Source: Sphingobacterium sp. (GTDB lineage: Bacteria; Bacteroidota; Bacteroidia; Sphingobacteriales; Sphingobacteriaceae). From it: DNA of 32,678 nucleotides. The position numbers and the translations under genes are program-made. The stretch covers positions 1 through 32,678 of the forward strand of contig JAITLV010000058.1 of NCBI GenBank assembly GCA_031277685.1, read 5' to 3'. Positions 1 through 7,257 of the stretch are shown one piece after another (within the stretch, counting starts at the first letter, position 1; each line of letters opens with the position of its first letter). The notes under the pieces were generated by a model. The model was not told the DNA's origin. It saw nothing but the letters and a program-made list of their open reading frames with translations, and ran no database searches.

Positions 1-291
1 TGAACTTTCAGAATTATAACTGGCGAAGAAAACTACGCCTTAGCTGCTTAAGTTAGACTTAACATAGCTATTTGTCCCGTTAGATCCTGTTCTTTGGTTT
101 AACATTCGGGGCATCGAACGATAGAACTGGCAAGTGTGATGTTGCTAAGCACTTGCGAGAAACAGCAACTACGGCGTACGGTATAGGTAAGCGACTCACC
201 TTCCCTCGCCCGACAATCAAAGAGAAGCTAAACATGTAGAAAGCGTATACAGTACCATGACTGGACGAGAGTTCGAATCTCTCCAGCTCCA
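1..291 (+). ncRNA. ssrA: tmRNA (ssrA), 5' part outside the window
   Basis: Transfer-messenger RNA, which rescues ribosomes stalled on broken mRNAs and tags the nascent peptide for proteolysis. The tag reading frame is visible at 22-51 and reads GEENYALAA followed by TAA, the ALAA-ending tag typical of Bacteroidota. The 3' tRNA-like end is clear: a T-arm with stem GAGAG/CTCTC around the loop TTCGAAT (near 267-283), then the acceptor 3' strand CAGCTCC (284-290) and discriminator A at 291. CCA is not encoded in full, since CT follows the A, so it would be added after transcription. The 5' acceptor strand and the start of the molecule lie before base 1. Open frames inside this RNA on either strand are not genes. 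Confidence 0.93.
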
Positions 292-295
292 CTAG

Positions 296-329
296 AAAAA
301 GCCATATTCAGCATTGAATGTGGCTTTTT
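296..329. terminator. bidirectional terminator between ssrA and the AraC-type gene
   Basis: A long, nearly perfect hairpin: left arm AAAAAGCCATATTCA, short GCAT loop, right arm TGAATGTGGCTTTTT, followed by TTCTT. The A-rich left flank becomes a T-run on the other strand, so it can end the tmRNA transcript on plus and the convergent regulator transcript on minus. Confidence 0.85.
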
Positions 330-341
330 CTTCTTAAGTCA

Positions 342-1190
342 TTATCCTGTACGAAACTGTTTTCTATATTTTAAAGGAGCTACCTTTGTCACCACCTTAA
401 ACTGTTTGCTGAAATGTGCCCAGCTGTTATAACCACTATTGTAACAGATATCGAGTATAGGTCGATCAGTATCGCGCAACAGTTTGCAAGCATGACCGAT
501 CCGGAGCTCCTTGATAAAATCAAAATAACTCTTTTTAATATTCTTTTTGAAGAAACGGCAAAATGCGGAAACAGACATATTCGTACTGGAAGCAACTTCC
601 TCCAGTGAAATTGGATTTAAAAAGTTCTTAAAAGAATAGTTTATTATAGCCTCTATGACGATATTTTCTTCTCGTCCTGCAATTGTATCAAAAGCCATTG
701 TGATCACTTTATGTTGTTCGGATAATCCGATCCGTTCCAAGCATCTTAACAGCAATTGAATACGCTCTAATCCCTCTGTATATTCTATTTCGCGGATCAT
801 AAGATCAATTTCCTTTGAAAAACTTCCCAAGAGCTGTATTCCGGTGCTGTCATTTTTCAATAGGCCTGTAATCACATGCATCTCCGGTAGCGCTAGAAAT
901 CCATTCCCCCAGAAGTCTTTTAGGAAATGAACGACAATAGCACTGCCGATGGCATCCTGCTTCGATTTGCGAAACCAATGCGGCAGATCCGAACCCAGAA
1001 AAAACACATCCCCTTGTTTGTAGTCGCCAATATAATCACCAATAAGTGCGGTTCCGCTGCCTTCTGTAATTACGATCAACTCACACTCAGGATGCCTATG
1101 CCAGGCCGTTTCAAAATTCGGTGTCCTGTAGGTTCGGCACGCAAAAGAATACTGTTCTTCGACGTGTATTTTTTGGATCAACGTTTTCAT
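342..1190 (-). CDS. AraC-family transcriptional regulator with N-terminal cupin sensor
   Basis: A 282-residue one-component regulator. The first ~140 residues look like the AraC-type cupin ligand pocket (HRHPECELIVITEGSG, then GDYKQGDVFFLGSDLPHWF, the usual two-part cupin pattern). The last ~95 residues form the double helix-turn-helix DNA-binding domain (ISLEEVASSTNMSVSAFCRF and ILDICYNSGYNSWAHFSKQF, ending PLKYRKQF). The length is normal for cupin-AraC regulators of sugar metabolism. It is divergent from the GMC oxidoreductase cluster across 230 bp, so it probably controls that cluster in response to a sugar or glycoside; this is inferred from gene order. It ends close to the shared terminator behind ssrA. 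The ligand cannot be read from the sequence. Confidence 0.9.
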   Translation of the reverse strand: MKTLIQKIHVEEQYSFACRTYRTPNFETAWHRHPECELIVITEGSGTALIGDYIGDYKQGDVFFLGSDLPHWFRKSKQDAIGSAIVVHFLKDFWGNGFLALPEMHVITGLLKNDSTGIQLLGSFSKEIDLMIREIEYTEGLERIQLLLRCLERIGLSEQHKVITMAFDTIAGREENIVIEAIINYSFKNFLNPISLEEVASSTNMSVSAFCRFFKKNIKKSYFDFIKELRIGHACKLLRDTDRPILDICYNSGYNSWAHFSKQFKVVTKVAPLKYRKQFRTG

Positions 1191-1216
1191 GCCATACTAT
1201 CTTCAGCGAATACATC

Positions 1217-1291
1217 TGCTATCTGAGCATATAATATACGATTATAAACTCTACAAATAGCAAGATAGCATATTTTTTCACCCAAATAGCA
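1217..1291. promoter_or_regulatory. candidate operator repeats in the AraC/GMC intergenic region
   Basis: The 230-bp divergent region holds the hexamer ATAGCA three times in direct orientation (1257-1262, 1265-1270, 1286-1291) and once inverted as TGCTAT (1217-1222). Two copies are part of the longer repeat CAAATAGCA (1254-1262 and 1283-1291), 29 bp apart, close to three helical turns. AraC-type proteins typically bind direct repeats between divergent genes, so these are candidate binding sites. I saw no clear TAnnTTTG promoter box here. The rest of 1191-1420 shows nothing I can name. Confidence 0.4.
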
Positions 1292-1420
1292 GTTGAAAGA
1301 TGATTGAGTGATGCTGTAAATTTATCTTACAACAAGGGAACCACATGTGAACGTTATGCGGCTATCGCATAAAAATAAACCAAAATAAAATTATGTACTC
1401 AATTTCAACAATAACCAAGT

Positions 1421-3100
1421 ATGGAAACAAATACCTATGATGCCATCGTCGTGGGCTCAGGCATCAGTGGCGGATGGGCTGCGAAAGAACTTTGTGAAAA
1501 AGGCCTAAAAGTCCTGATGTTGGAACGTGGCAGCCCCTATGAACATGTCAAAGACTATAAATCTGCCTTACGCGAGCCTTGGGATCTCCCACACCGCGGG
1601 CGTACAACCATAGAACAGAAAAAGAAGTATCCTGTTATTCACCGTGGCTGGGCCGCATCAGAAGCCGTCATGGACGGCTGGGTAAATGAAGAGGACTGTC
1701 CCTACACCGAACTGAAGCCCTTTACCTGGTGGCGCAGCTATCGCATGGGTGGGCGCTCCACTTTATGGGGCCGACAATCTTACCGGTTGAGTCCCATGGA
1801 TTTTGAAGCCAATGAACGGGATGGAATTGCTGTCCCCTGGCCTATAGGTTATCAGGATATTGCTCCCTGGTATGACCATGTTGAAAAATTTGCCGGTATC
1901 AGTGGTTCCATAGAAAATATCGCACACCTGCCCGATGGACAGTTTCTGCCCCCCATGGAGCTCAACTGCGTCGAAAAGGATGTAGCCAAACGTATCAAAC
2001 AAGAATATGGAGACAAACGGCATCTGATCATTGGTCGGGTAGCAAACCTTACGGCCCTGATTCCCGGAAGATCGAAATGTCAATTTAGAAATCGATGCTG
2101 GGAAGGGTGCCCCTTTGGAGGCTATTTCAGTACGCAATCCTCCACCCTTCCCGCAGCGATGAAAACAGGCAATCTGACCGTTCGCCCCTACTCGCTGGTA
2201 CGCCAGGTGCTGTACGACAAAAACAGCAAAAAGGCCAGTGGCGTCGAGGTGTTGGATACAGAGACCAACCAAACTTACGAATTCAAAAGTAAGGTCGTCT
2301 TTCTATGCGCATCCGCACTCAACAGCACCTGGGTTCTATTCAACTCCGCTACCGATATCTGGCCTAACGGTTTGGGTAGCAGCAGTGGCGAACTGGGACA
2401 TAATGTGATGGACCATCATTACAACATCGGTGCTTCGGGGACAGTGGAAGGCTACGAAGACCGGTATATATTCGGGAAAAGAGCCAATGGCTTTTATATT
2501 CCCCGATTTGTCAATATCGGCAGTGACAAAAGGGACTACCTCCGTGGTTTTGGTTACCAGGGCGGTGCAGGACGTGAAGGCTGGGGCAGAGAGATCGCCG
2601 AACTCAATATCGGTGGTGATTTTAAAGATGCACTCACCGAACCTGGTCAATGGACCATCGGTGCTACAGCTTTCGGCGAGATACTCCCCTACCACGAAAA
2701 TAAAATCACACTGGACAAAGAGCGGAAGGACAAATGGGGCTTACCCGTTTTGGCGATGGATGCTGAACTGAAAGAAAATGAGCTTAAGATGCGAAAGGAC
2801 ATGCAGGAAGAAATGAAAGCCATGCTTACTATTGCAGGAATAAAAAATGTGAACACCTGGGATAGTGGTCATGCTATGGGACATGGTATCCATGAAATGG
2901 GTACCGCAAGAATGGGACTGGATCCCAAAACCTCGGTACTCAATAAATGGAATCAAGTATGGGATTGTCCCAACGTATATGTCACCGATGGTGCTTGTAT
3001 GACTTCATCGGGCTGCCAAAACCCTTCGCTGACTTATATGGCATTAACAGCAAGAGCAGTAGACCATGCCGTCAGTGAACTCAAGAAAAACAATAGCTAA
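1421..3100 (+). CDS. GMC-family FAD-dependent oxidoreductase (large subunit of a membrane-bound sugar dehydrogenase)
   Basis: A 559-residue flavoprotein. The N-terminal FAD-binding Rossmann motif is VVGSGISGGWAA (about residues 10-21), ending in the ribose-binding glutamate of MLERG. The C-terminal GMC half has the active-site stretch HEMGTARMG and a final CQNPSLTYMALTARA that matches the family's C-terminal FAD contact. A cysteine-rich internal stretch (CQFRNRCWEGCPFGG) is typical of gluconate-2-dehydrogenase/glucoside-3-dehydrogenase large subunits. No signal peptide is seen; such subunits are usually exported with a Tat-signal partner, which is the next gene, 4 bp downstream. Likely role: oxidation of a sugar, polyol or glycoside with electrons passed to the respiratory chain. 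Substrate unknown; oxidation at C3 is an inference from neighbours. Confidence 0.9.
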   Translation: METNTYDAIVVGSGISGGWAAKELCEKGLKVLMLERGSPYEHVKDYKSALREPWDLPHRGRTTIEQKKKYPVIHRGWAASEAVMDGWVNEEDCPYTELKPFTWWRSYRMGGRSTLWGRQSYRLSPMDFEANERDGIAVPWPIGYQDIAPWYDHVEKFAGISGSIENIAHLPDGQFLPPMELNCVEKDVAKRIKQEYGDKRHLIIGRVANLTALIPGRSKCQFRNRCWEGCPFGGYFSTQSSTLPAAMKTGNLTVRPYSLVRQVLYDKNSKKASGVEVLDTETNQTYEFKSKVVFLCASALNSTWVLFNSATDIWPNGLGSSSGELGHNVMDHHYNIGASGTVEGYEDRYIFGKRANGFYIPRFVNIGSDKRDYLRGFGYQGGAGREGWGREIAELNIGGDFKDALTEPGQWTIGATAFGEILPYHENKITLDKERKDKWGLPVLAMDAELKENELKMRKDMQEEMKAMLTIAGIKNVNTWDSGHAMGHGIHEMGTARMGLDPKTSVLNKWNQVWDCPNVYVTDGACMTSSGCQNPSLTYMALTARAVDHAVSELKKNNS

Positions 3101-3104
3101 GCCC

Positions 3105-3677
3105 ATGGAAAGAAGAACACTTTTAAAGATGATCGCCCTGCTTACAGGTGGCGCCGTGATTGGCGGCAATGCATTTTTGACAGGCTGCAGCTCCAACAAA
3201 GACCATAGCCTTAAAGAGCGGCTCAATTTAACACCGCAGCAAATCGCATTCTTGGATGAGGTAGCCGAAACGATACTCCCCACCACTGCGAAAAGTCCGG
3301 GAGCAAAAGCCGCAAAAGTAGGCGCGTTTATGACAGTCATGGTGAATGACTGTTATGAAGCTCCGGATCAGCAAGTATTTCTCGAAGGGATGGATAAATT
3401 AGACGCGGCCTGTAAAAAAGCACACAATCTGGACTTCGTGGAAGCTAGCCCGGAGCAGAAACTTGCCCTGTTGACCGCGATCGATAAAGATGCGACAGCC
3501 TATAACGCCCAAAAAGGAGATTCACCCAATCATTATTATACCCTATTTAAGCAGTTGACTCTCCTTGGCTATTTCTCTTCAGAAATTGGTTATAAACAGG
3601 CACTACGGTACAATCAAGCTCCAGGCCGATACGAAGGAGATATTCCCTATAAAAAAGGGGATAAAGCCTGGGCATAA
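3105..3677 (+). CDS. gluconate 2-dehydrogenase subunit 3 family protein, Tat-type lipoprotein
   Basis: Small partner of the preceding flavoprotein, 190 residues from the ATG at 3105. An in-frame ATG at 3066 exists but lies inside the upstream gene. The 3105 start is preferred because it puts a clean export signal at the N-terminus: MERRTLLK (twin arginine), a hydrophobic stretch, and the lipobox LTGC with Cys at residue 28. The mature part (LTPQQIAFLDEVAETILPTT, later HYYTLFKQLTLLGYFSSEIGY) matches the gluconate 2-dehydrogenase subunit 3 family, which escorts GMC subunits through Tat and is needed for activity. It probably anchors the complex to the outer face of a membrane. It starts 4 bp after the large-subunit stop, so the pair is almost certainly co-translated. 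Confidence 0.88.
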   Translation: MERRTLLKMIALLTGGAVIGGNAFLTGCSSNKDHSLKERLNLTPQQIAFLDEVAETILPTTAKSPGAKAAKVGAFMTVMVNDCYEAPDQQVFLEGMDKLDAACKKAHNLDFVEASPEQKLALLTAIDKDATAYNAQKGDSPNHYYTLFKQLTLLGYFSSEIGYKQALRYNQAPGRYEGDIPYKKGDKAWA

Positions 3678-3696
3678 ACGGTAACAAACGAATATA

Positions 3697-3718
3697 GGGG
3701 CGCCCTAAGGGCATCCCC
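3697..3718 (+). terminator. GC-rich hairpin between the dehydrogenase subunits and the isomerase gene
   Basis: GGGG and GCCC on the left pair with GGGC and CCCC on the right around a TAA loop, followed by TTTATA. The weak T tract suggests partial termination or an mRNA processing/stabilising hairpin inside the operon rather than a full stop. Confidence 0.4.
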
Positions 3719-3736
3719 TTTATAAAAAAAAGATGT

Positions 3737-4798
3737 ATGACAACAATTAAAGGACCCGCTATTTTTTTAGCACAATTTGCCGGGGATAACGCTCCTTTCA
3801 ATACCTTAGAAGGTATTTGTGAATGGGCAGCCTCAATCGGTTACAAAGGTATCCAAATACCGACTTGGGATGCTCGGTTAATAGATCTTCAAAAAGCGGC
3901 AGAAGACGAAACTTATGTTCAACAGTTAAAAGCCACCGTACAATCATACGGTCTGGAGATTACCGAGTTATCCACACACCTCCAAGGGCAACTGATCGCT
4001 GTAAACCCTTCTTTTGACCCGCTATTTGACGCATTTGCCCCGCAAGAGCTGCATAATAATCCCAAAGAGCGACAACAATGGGCTGTACAGCAGCTTCATT
4101 ATGCGATCAAAGCCTCTCATAACCTCGGGTTGAAGGCTCTCGCGACCTTTAGCGGCGCCTTTCTCTGGCCCTACGTATACCCCTGGCCGCAACGTCCGGA
4201 GAATCTGGTCGAAACAGGCTTCACGGAACTCGCAAAAATGTGGCTCCCGATATTGGATACCTGCGAACAATACGATGTGGATCTCTGCTATGAACTTCAT
4301 CCAGGTGAAGACCTCCACGATGGCGTCACCTTCGATATGTTCCTAGCAAAAGTCAATCATCATAAACGAGCAAATATTCTGTACGATCCCTCACATTTTG
4401 TCCTGCAATGCCTGGACTACCTGCAATTTATTGACATTTACCACGAACGGATAAAAATGTTCCATGTAAAGGATGCTGAATTCACCCCATCTGGCAGGCA
4501 AGGTGTCTATGGTGGCTATCAAAATTGGCAGGAAAGAGCTGGTCGTTTTCGTTCAATAGGCGATGGACAAGTAAATTTCAAAGCTATCTTCACCAAACTG
4601 ACACAATATAATTTTCAGGGTTGGGCAGTTCTGGAATGGGAATGTGCCTTTAAAAATTCCGAAGATGGCGCTCGTGAAGGTGCACAGCATATCAAAGATT
4701 ACATTATACGGGTAAGTGATCATGCATTCGACAATTTTGCTTCTGCTGGCAGCAATAATGAGCTAAACCGAAAATTAATAGGTTTATCAGAAGGATAA
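3737..4798 (+). CDS. sugar phosphate isomerase/epimerase-like TIM-barrel protein
   Basis: A 353-residue protein of the xylose-isomerase-like TIM-barrel (AP_endonuc_2) superfamily. Metal- and substrate-binding segments occur in barrel order: CYELHPGED (glutamate and histidine), ILYDPSHFVLQ (aspartate and histidine), MFHVKDAEF (histidine and aspartate) and AVLEWECAF (last glutamate). There is no signal peptide, so it is predicted cytoplasmic. It lies 59 bp after the small dehydrogenase subunit and 20 bp before a Gfo/Idh/MocA gene. In Bacteroidota such proteins beside Gfo/Idh/MocA enzymes have been linked to epimerisation or lyase steps on keto-sugars. The exact reaction cannot be told from sequence. 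Confidence 0.85.
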   Translation: MTTIKGPAIFLAQFAGDNAPFNTLEGICEWAASIGYKGIQIPTWDARLIDLQKAAEDETYVQQLKATVQSYGLEITELSTHLQGQLIAVNPSFDPLFDAFAPQELHNNPKERQQWAVQQLHYAIKASHNLGLKALATFSGAFLWPYVYPWPQRPENLVETGFTELAKMWLPILDTCEQYDVDLCYELHPGEDLHDGVTFDMFLAKVNHHKRANILYDPSHFVLQCLDYLQFIDIYHERIKMFHVKDAEFTPSGRQGVYGGYQNWQERAGRFRSIGDGQVNFKAIFTKLTQYNFQGWAVLEWECAFKNSEDGAREGAQHIKDYIIRVSDHAFDNFASAGSNNELNRKLIGLSEG

Positions 4799-4818
4799 CA
4801 GACCAAAATACAGTTATT

Positions 4819-5970
4819 ATGGAAATCAGAAAAATCAGGATGGGCATGGTTGGTGGGGGCAAGAATGCTTTTATCGGCGCTGTTCATCGTATGGCAGCAG
4901 GGATAGATGGACAGATCGAACTATGTTGTGGTGCATTGAGCTCTGATCCTGAGAAAGCAAAAGAATCTGGTGCTATGCTTTCACTACCAGCAGATAGAAT
5001 TTATACAAACTACCGCGAAATGATCCAGCGAGAAAGTCAGCTTCCCGCTGATGAGCGGATACATTTTGTGAGCATTGTAACCCCAAATGTGGCCCATTTC
5101 GAACCAGCGATGCTTGCGCTCGAAAATGGGTTTCATGTGCTACTCGAAAAACCCATGACATTCACATTAAAAGAAGCCGAGTTGCTACAGCAGAAAGTCA
5201 ATGAAACAGGCTTGCTGCTTTGTGTCACCTATACTTATTCCGCTTACCCCATGGTCAAACAGGCTCGTCAGCTCGTCCGTGATGGCAAACTTGGCCAAAT
5301 CCGTAAAATCATGGTCGAATATCCACAGGGTTGGTTGAGCACCTTAATCGAGACAGAATCCCCACTCGCCGCCTGGCGGACAGATCCCGAAAAAGGTGGA
5401 CTAAGCAGCTGCATGGGGGATATCGGAACCCACGCCGCCCATTTGGCTGAGTATATTTCCGGTTTAAAAATAACGCAGGTATGTGCCGATCTCCGTACTG
5501 TCGTGGTGGGAAGGCGATTGGAAGATGATGGAAATGTGCTGCTGGGATTTGAAAACGATGCCACAGGCGTACTCTCCGCTTCACAGGTAGCGGCAGGGGA
5601 AGAAAATGCGTTAAAAATAAGAATATACGGTGAAAAAGCTGGTTTGGAATGGAATCAGCAGGACCCCAACACCCTCCTGCTAAAAGGACTTAATGAACCA
5701 GCACAAATATACCGTGCGGGACAGCAGTACCTCGCTCCGCTCGCGCAGCACAACAGCCGCTTACCAGCCGGACATCCAGAAGGGTACATCGAAGCATTTG
5801 CTAATATTTATCGGAATTTTTCAGCCACTATTCTTGCAAAGATAAACGGTACCAGCCCTACCGAAGCCATGTTGGATTTTCCGACCGTGGCAGATGGCGC
5901 TAGGGGAATGAAATTCATCGAAACAGTAATTGCTTCCGGGCAATCCAGTCAAAAATGGACGGCTTTCTGA
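4819..5970 (+). CDS. Gfo/Idh/MocA-family NAD(P)-dependent oxidoreductase
   Basis: A 383-residue dehydrogenase. The N-terminal Rossmann fold begins with MGMVGGGKNAFIG (about residues 8-20). The family EKP motif is present (LLEKPMTFTLKEAELL), with the catalytic lysine in it. The substrate domain contains LSSCMGDIGTHAAHLAEYISG, the usual GxxxDxGxH-like region with Asp and His near the nicotinamide. The length is normal. It lies 20 bp after the isomerase-like gene in the same direction and closes the cluster, followed by an inverted repeat. Members oxidise or reduce sugar hydroxyls, often at C3; with the membrane dehydrogenase upstream this suggests a pathway via a keto-sugar. Substrate not determined. 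Confidence 0.9.
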   Translation: MEIRKIRMGMVGGGKNAFIGAVHRMAAGIDGQIELCCGALSSDPEKAKESGAMLSLPADRIYTNYREMIQRESQLPADERIHFVSIVTPNVAHFEPAMLALENGFHVLLEKPMTFTLKEAELLQQKVNETGLLLCVTYTYSAYPMVKQARQLVRDGKLGQIRKIMVEYPQGWLSTLIETESPLAAWRTDPEKGGLSSCMGDIGTHAAHLAEYISGLKITQVCADLRTVVVGRRLEDDGNVLLGFENDATGVLSASQVAAGEENALKIRIYGEKAGLEWNQQDPNTLLLKGLNEPAQIYRAGQQYLAPLAQHNSRLPAGHPEGYIEAFANIYRNFSATILAKINGTSPTEAMLDFPTVADGARGMKFIETVIASGQSSQKWTAF

Positions 5971-6013
5971 TCTCCATCACGATTAGTTAGCCGCTAAAGG
6001 TCAATTGCCACAA

Positions 6014-6087
6014 CACAACCGAAATTACTGCCCCTACAAGTAAGGAATTTTATGGCTAGCGCAGCAATTTCGGTTGTGCGTATTTTT
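6014..6087 (+). terminator. long inverted repeat after the Gfo/Idh/MocA gene
   Basis: CACAACCGAAATTACTGC (6014-6031) pairs with GCAGCAATTTCGGTTGTG (6061-6078) over 18 bp with one mismatch, around a 29-nt loop, and is followed by CGTATTTTTT. The T-run is on the plus strand only, so it fits a terminator for the plus-strand cluster. It also separates that cluster from the convergent chitinase gene. The loop is unusually long for an intrinsic terminator. Confidence 0.65.
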
Positions 6088-6102
6088 TGAAAAGATGTTA
6101 TA

Positions 6103-7149
6103 TCAACGTATAATACCCTTATAAACCGCATCCCGCAATACGCCACCTTCAGTATCACCTGCATACTCCCAATACATCGCCCCCAATAGACCTTGCTCAT
6201 GCACATAATCACACTTTAAGGCAATGGATTCCGGTGTTTCGAATGTTAGTACCAATTCTCCCTTCTCATTGACCAAGTAGTGCGCTTTTGCCTCATCGTC
6301 CCATTTCTGTTCGAAGCCCTGCAAATTCAGCAGATCCTTATAGTCGATAAAACCTTTGATATCTGTTTTATTTCCACGTCCATAAAACGGGATACCAAGC
6401 ACCAGCTTTTCAACAGGCATGCCAGCAGCGATATGCGCCTTGACAGCTTCAGCACAAGTGGTGCGTCCCGACAAGGATGAGCGATGCAGACTTGCGTGAT
6501 GATAAGGCGGATTACCCGAATCGTACGTCATGATATTCACAAAATCCACATCGTTTTTAATCCGGTCGAAAGCGATATATTGACCACTTGATACCGAGGC
6601 CAGTGTCAATAATTTTTTCTTACCTATTGCTTTGCGGATATCCCGCATTAATAAGGTAAAATTCTGCGTATCAGACTCTGTAGCGGAAATACCCGCAGAA
6701 GAGTTGGTCGGATACTCCCAATCAATGTCAATACCATCGAGCTTAAACTGTTTCACTACGCGTGCACAGTCCTGGGCAAATTTCACTCGATTGGTCACAT
6801 CAGCAGCCATCTCGCTAAACCGACCACTACCCCAGCCGCCTATAGACAACAATATCTTCAGATGTGGATGGTTCTTCTTCAAGTCGATAATATTTTTCAA
6901 GCGGCTTTCATTATCAATACGAACACCGTCAAAACTATCATTTACATGCCCAAAAGCATAATTGATGTGAGTTATGTAAGTTGGATCCGGCATCACGTTA
7001 GACCAGGAAGTGACGTAAGCGATCACCACTTTTTCATTTTTTCTCAGTGCATAACTCCGCTGTGGATGAATCATAAGTAGCAAAAATAAGACTGCTATAG
7101 CGTAGGAGCCTAACAACTTGAAGGAACTTATTACATAGTTAGATTTCAT
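6103..7149 (-). CDS. glycoside hydrolase family 18 (chitinase-like), secreted
   Basis: A 348-residue protein from the ATG at 7149. The frame is open 29 codons further upstream, but the 7149 start gives a normal N-terminal signal (MKSNYVISSFKLLGSYAIAVLFLLL). The GH18 hallmarks are present: SIGG at about 102-105 and the catalytic DGIDIDWE (DxxDxDxE) at about 138-145 with the acid Glu145. MTYD and MYWEYAGD near the end match other conserved GH18 strands. It is predicted to be exported and to hydrolyse beta-1,4-GlcNAc linkages in chitin or related glycans, or act as an endo-GlcNAc-ase. No carbohydrate-binding module is visible. It lies downstream of a DUF5009 gene in the same direction, with a possible promoter in the 108-bp gap. 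Confidence 0.92.
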   Translation of the reverse strand: MKSNYVISSFKLLGSYAIAVLFLLLMIHPQRSYALRKNEKVVIAYVTSWSNVMPDPTYITHINYAFGHVNDSFDGVRIDNESRLKNIIDLKKNHPHLKILLSIGGWGSGRFSEMAADVTNRVKFAQDCARVVKQFKLDGIDIDWEYPTNSSAGISATESDTQNFTLLMRDIRKAIGKKKLLTLASVSSGQYIAFDRIKNDVDFVNIMTYDSGNPPYHHASLHRSSLSGRTTCAEAVKAHIAAGMPVEKLVLGIPFYGRGNKTDIKGFIDYKDLLNLQGFEQKWDDEAKAHYLVNEKGELVLTFETPESIALKCDYVHEQGLLGAMYWEYAGDTEGGVLRDAVYKGIIR

Positions 7150-7169
7150 GTATATTATACTAAAAATTT

Positions 7170-7177
7170 CAAAATTA
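7170..7177 (-). promoter_or_regulatory. possible Bacteroidota -7 box for the chitinase gene
   Basis: On the minus strand the bases read TAATTTTG, a match to the Bacteroidota TAnnTTTG -7 element, 20 bp before the chosen ATG. I found no TTTG at the expected -33 distance. Confidence 0.3.
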
Positions 7178-7257
7178 GAAGAACTGATCTTAGGAGGACT
7201 AACGTTTTTGCGAATTGTACCGAAGAGCATCTTCAACAGGCAATTCGCTATATATTT

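Noticed and set aside
80..292. Open frame antisense to the tmRNA
   Set aside because: It lies wholly inside the structured ssrA RNA on the opposite strand; the T-arm, tag frame and acceptor strand explain the sequence.
1763..2272. 169-codon open frame antisense to the GMC oxidoreductase
   Set aside because: Translation has no recognisable domain, while the plus-strand frame carries a complete family signature. It is a shadow of codon usage.
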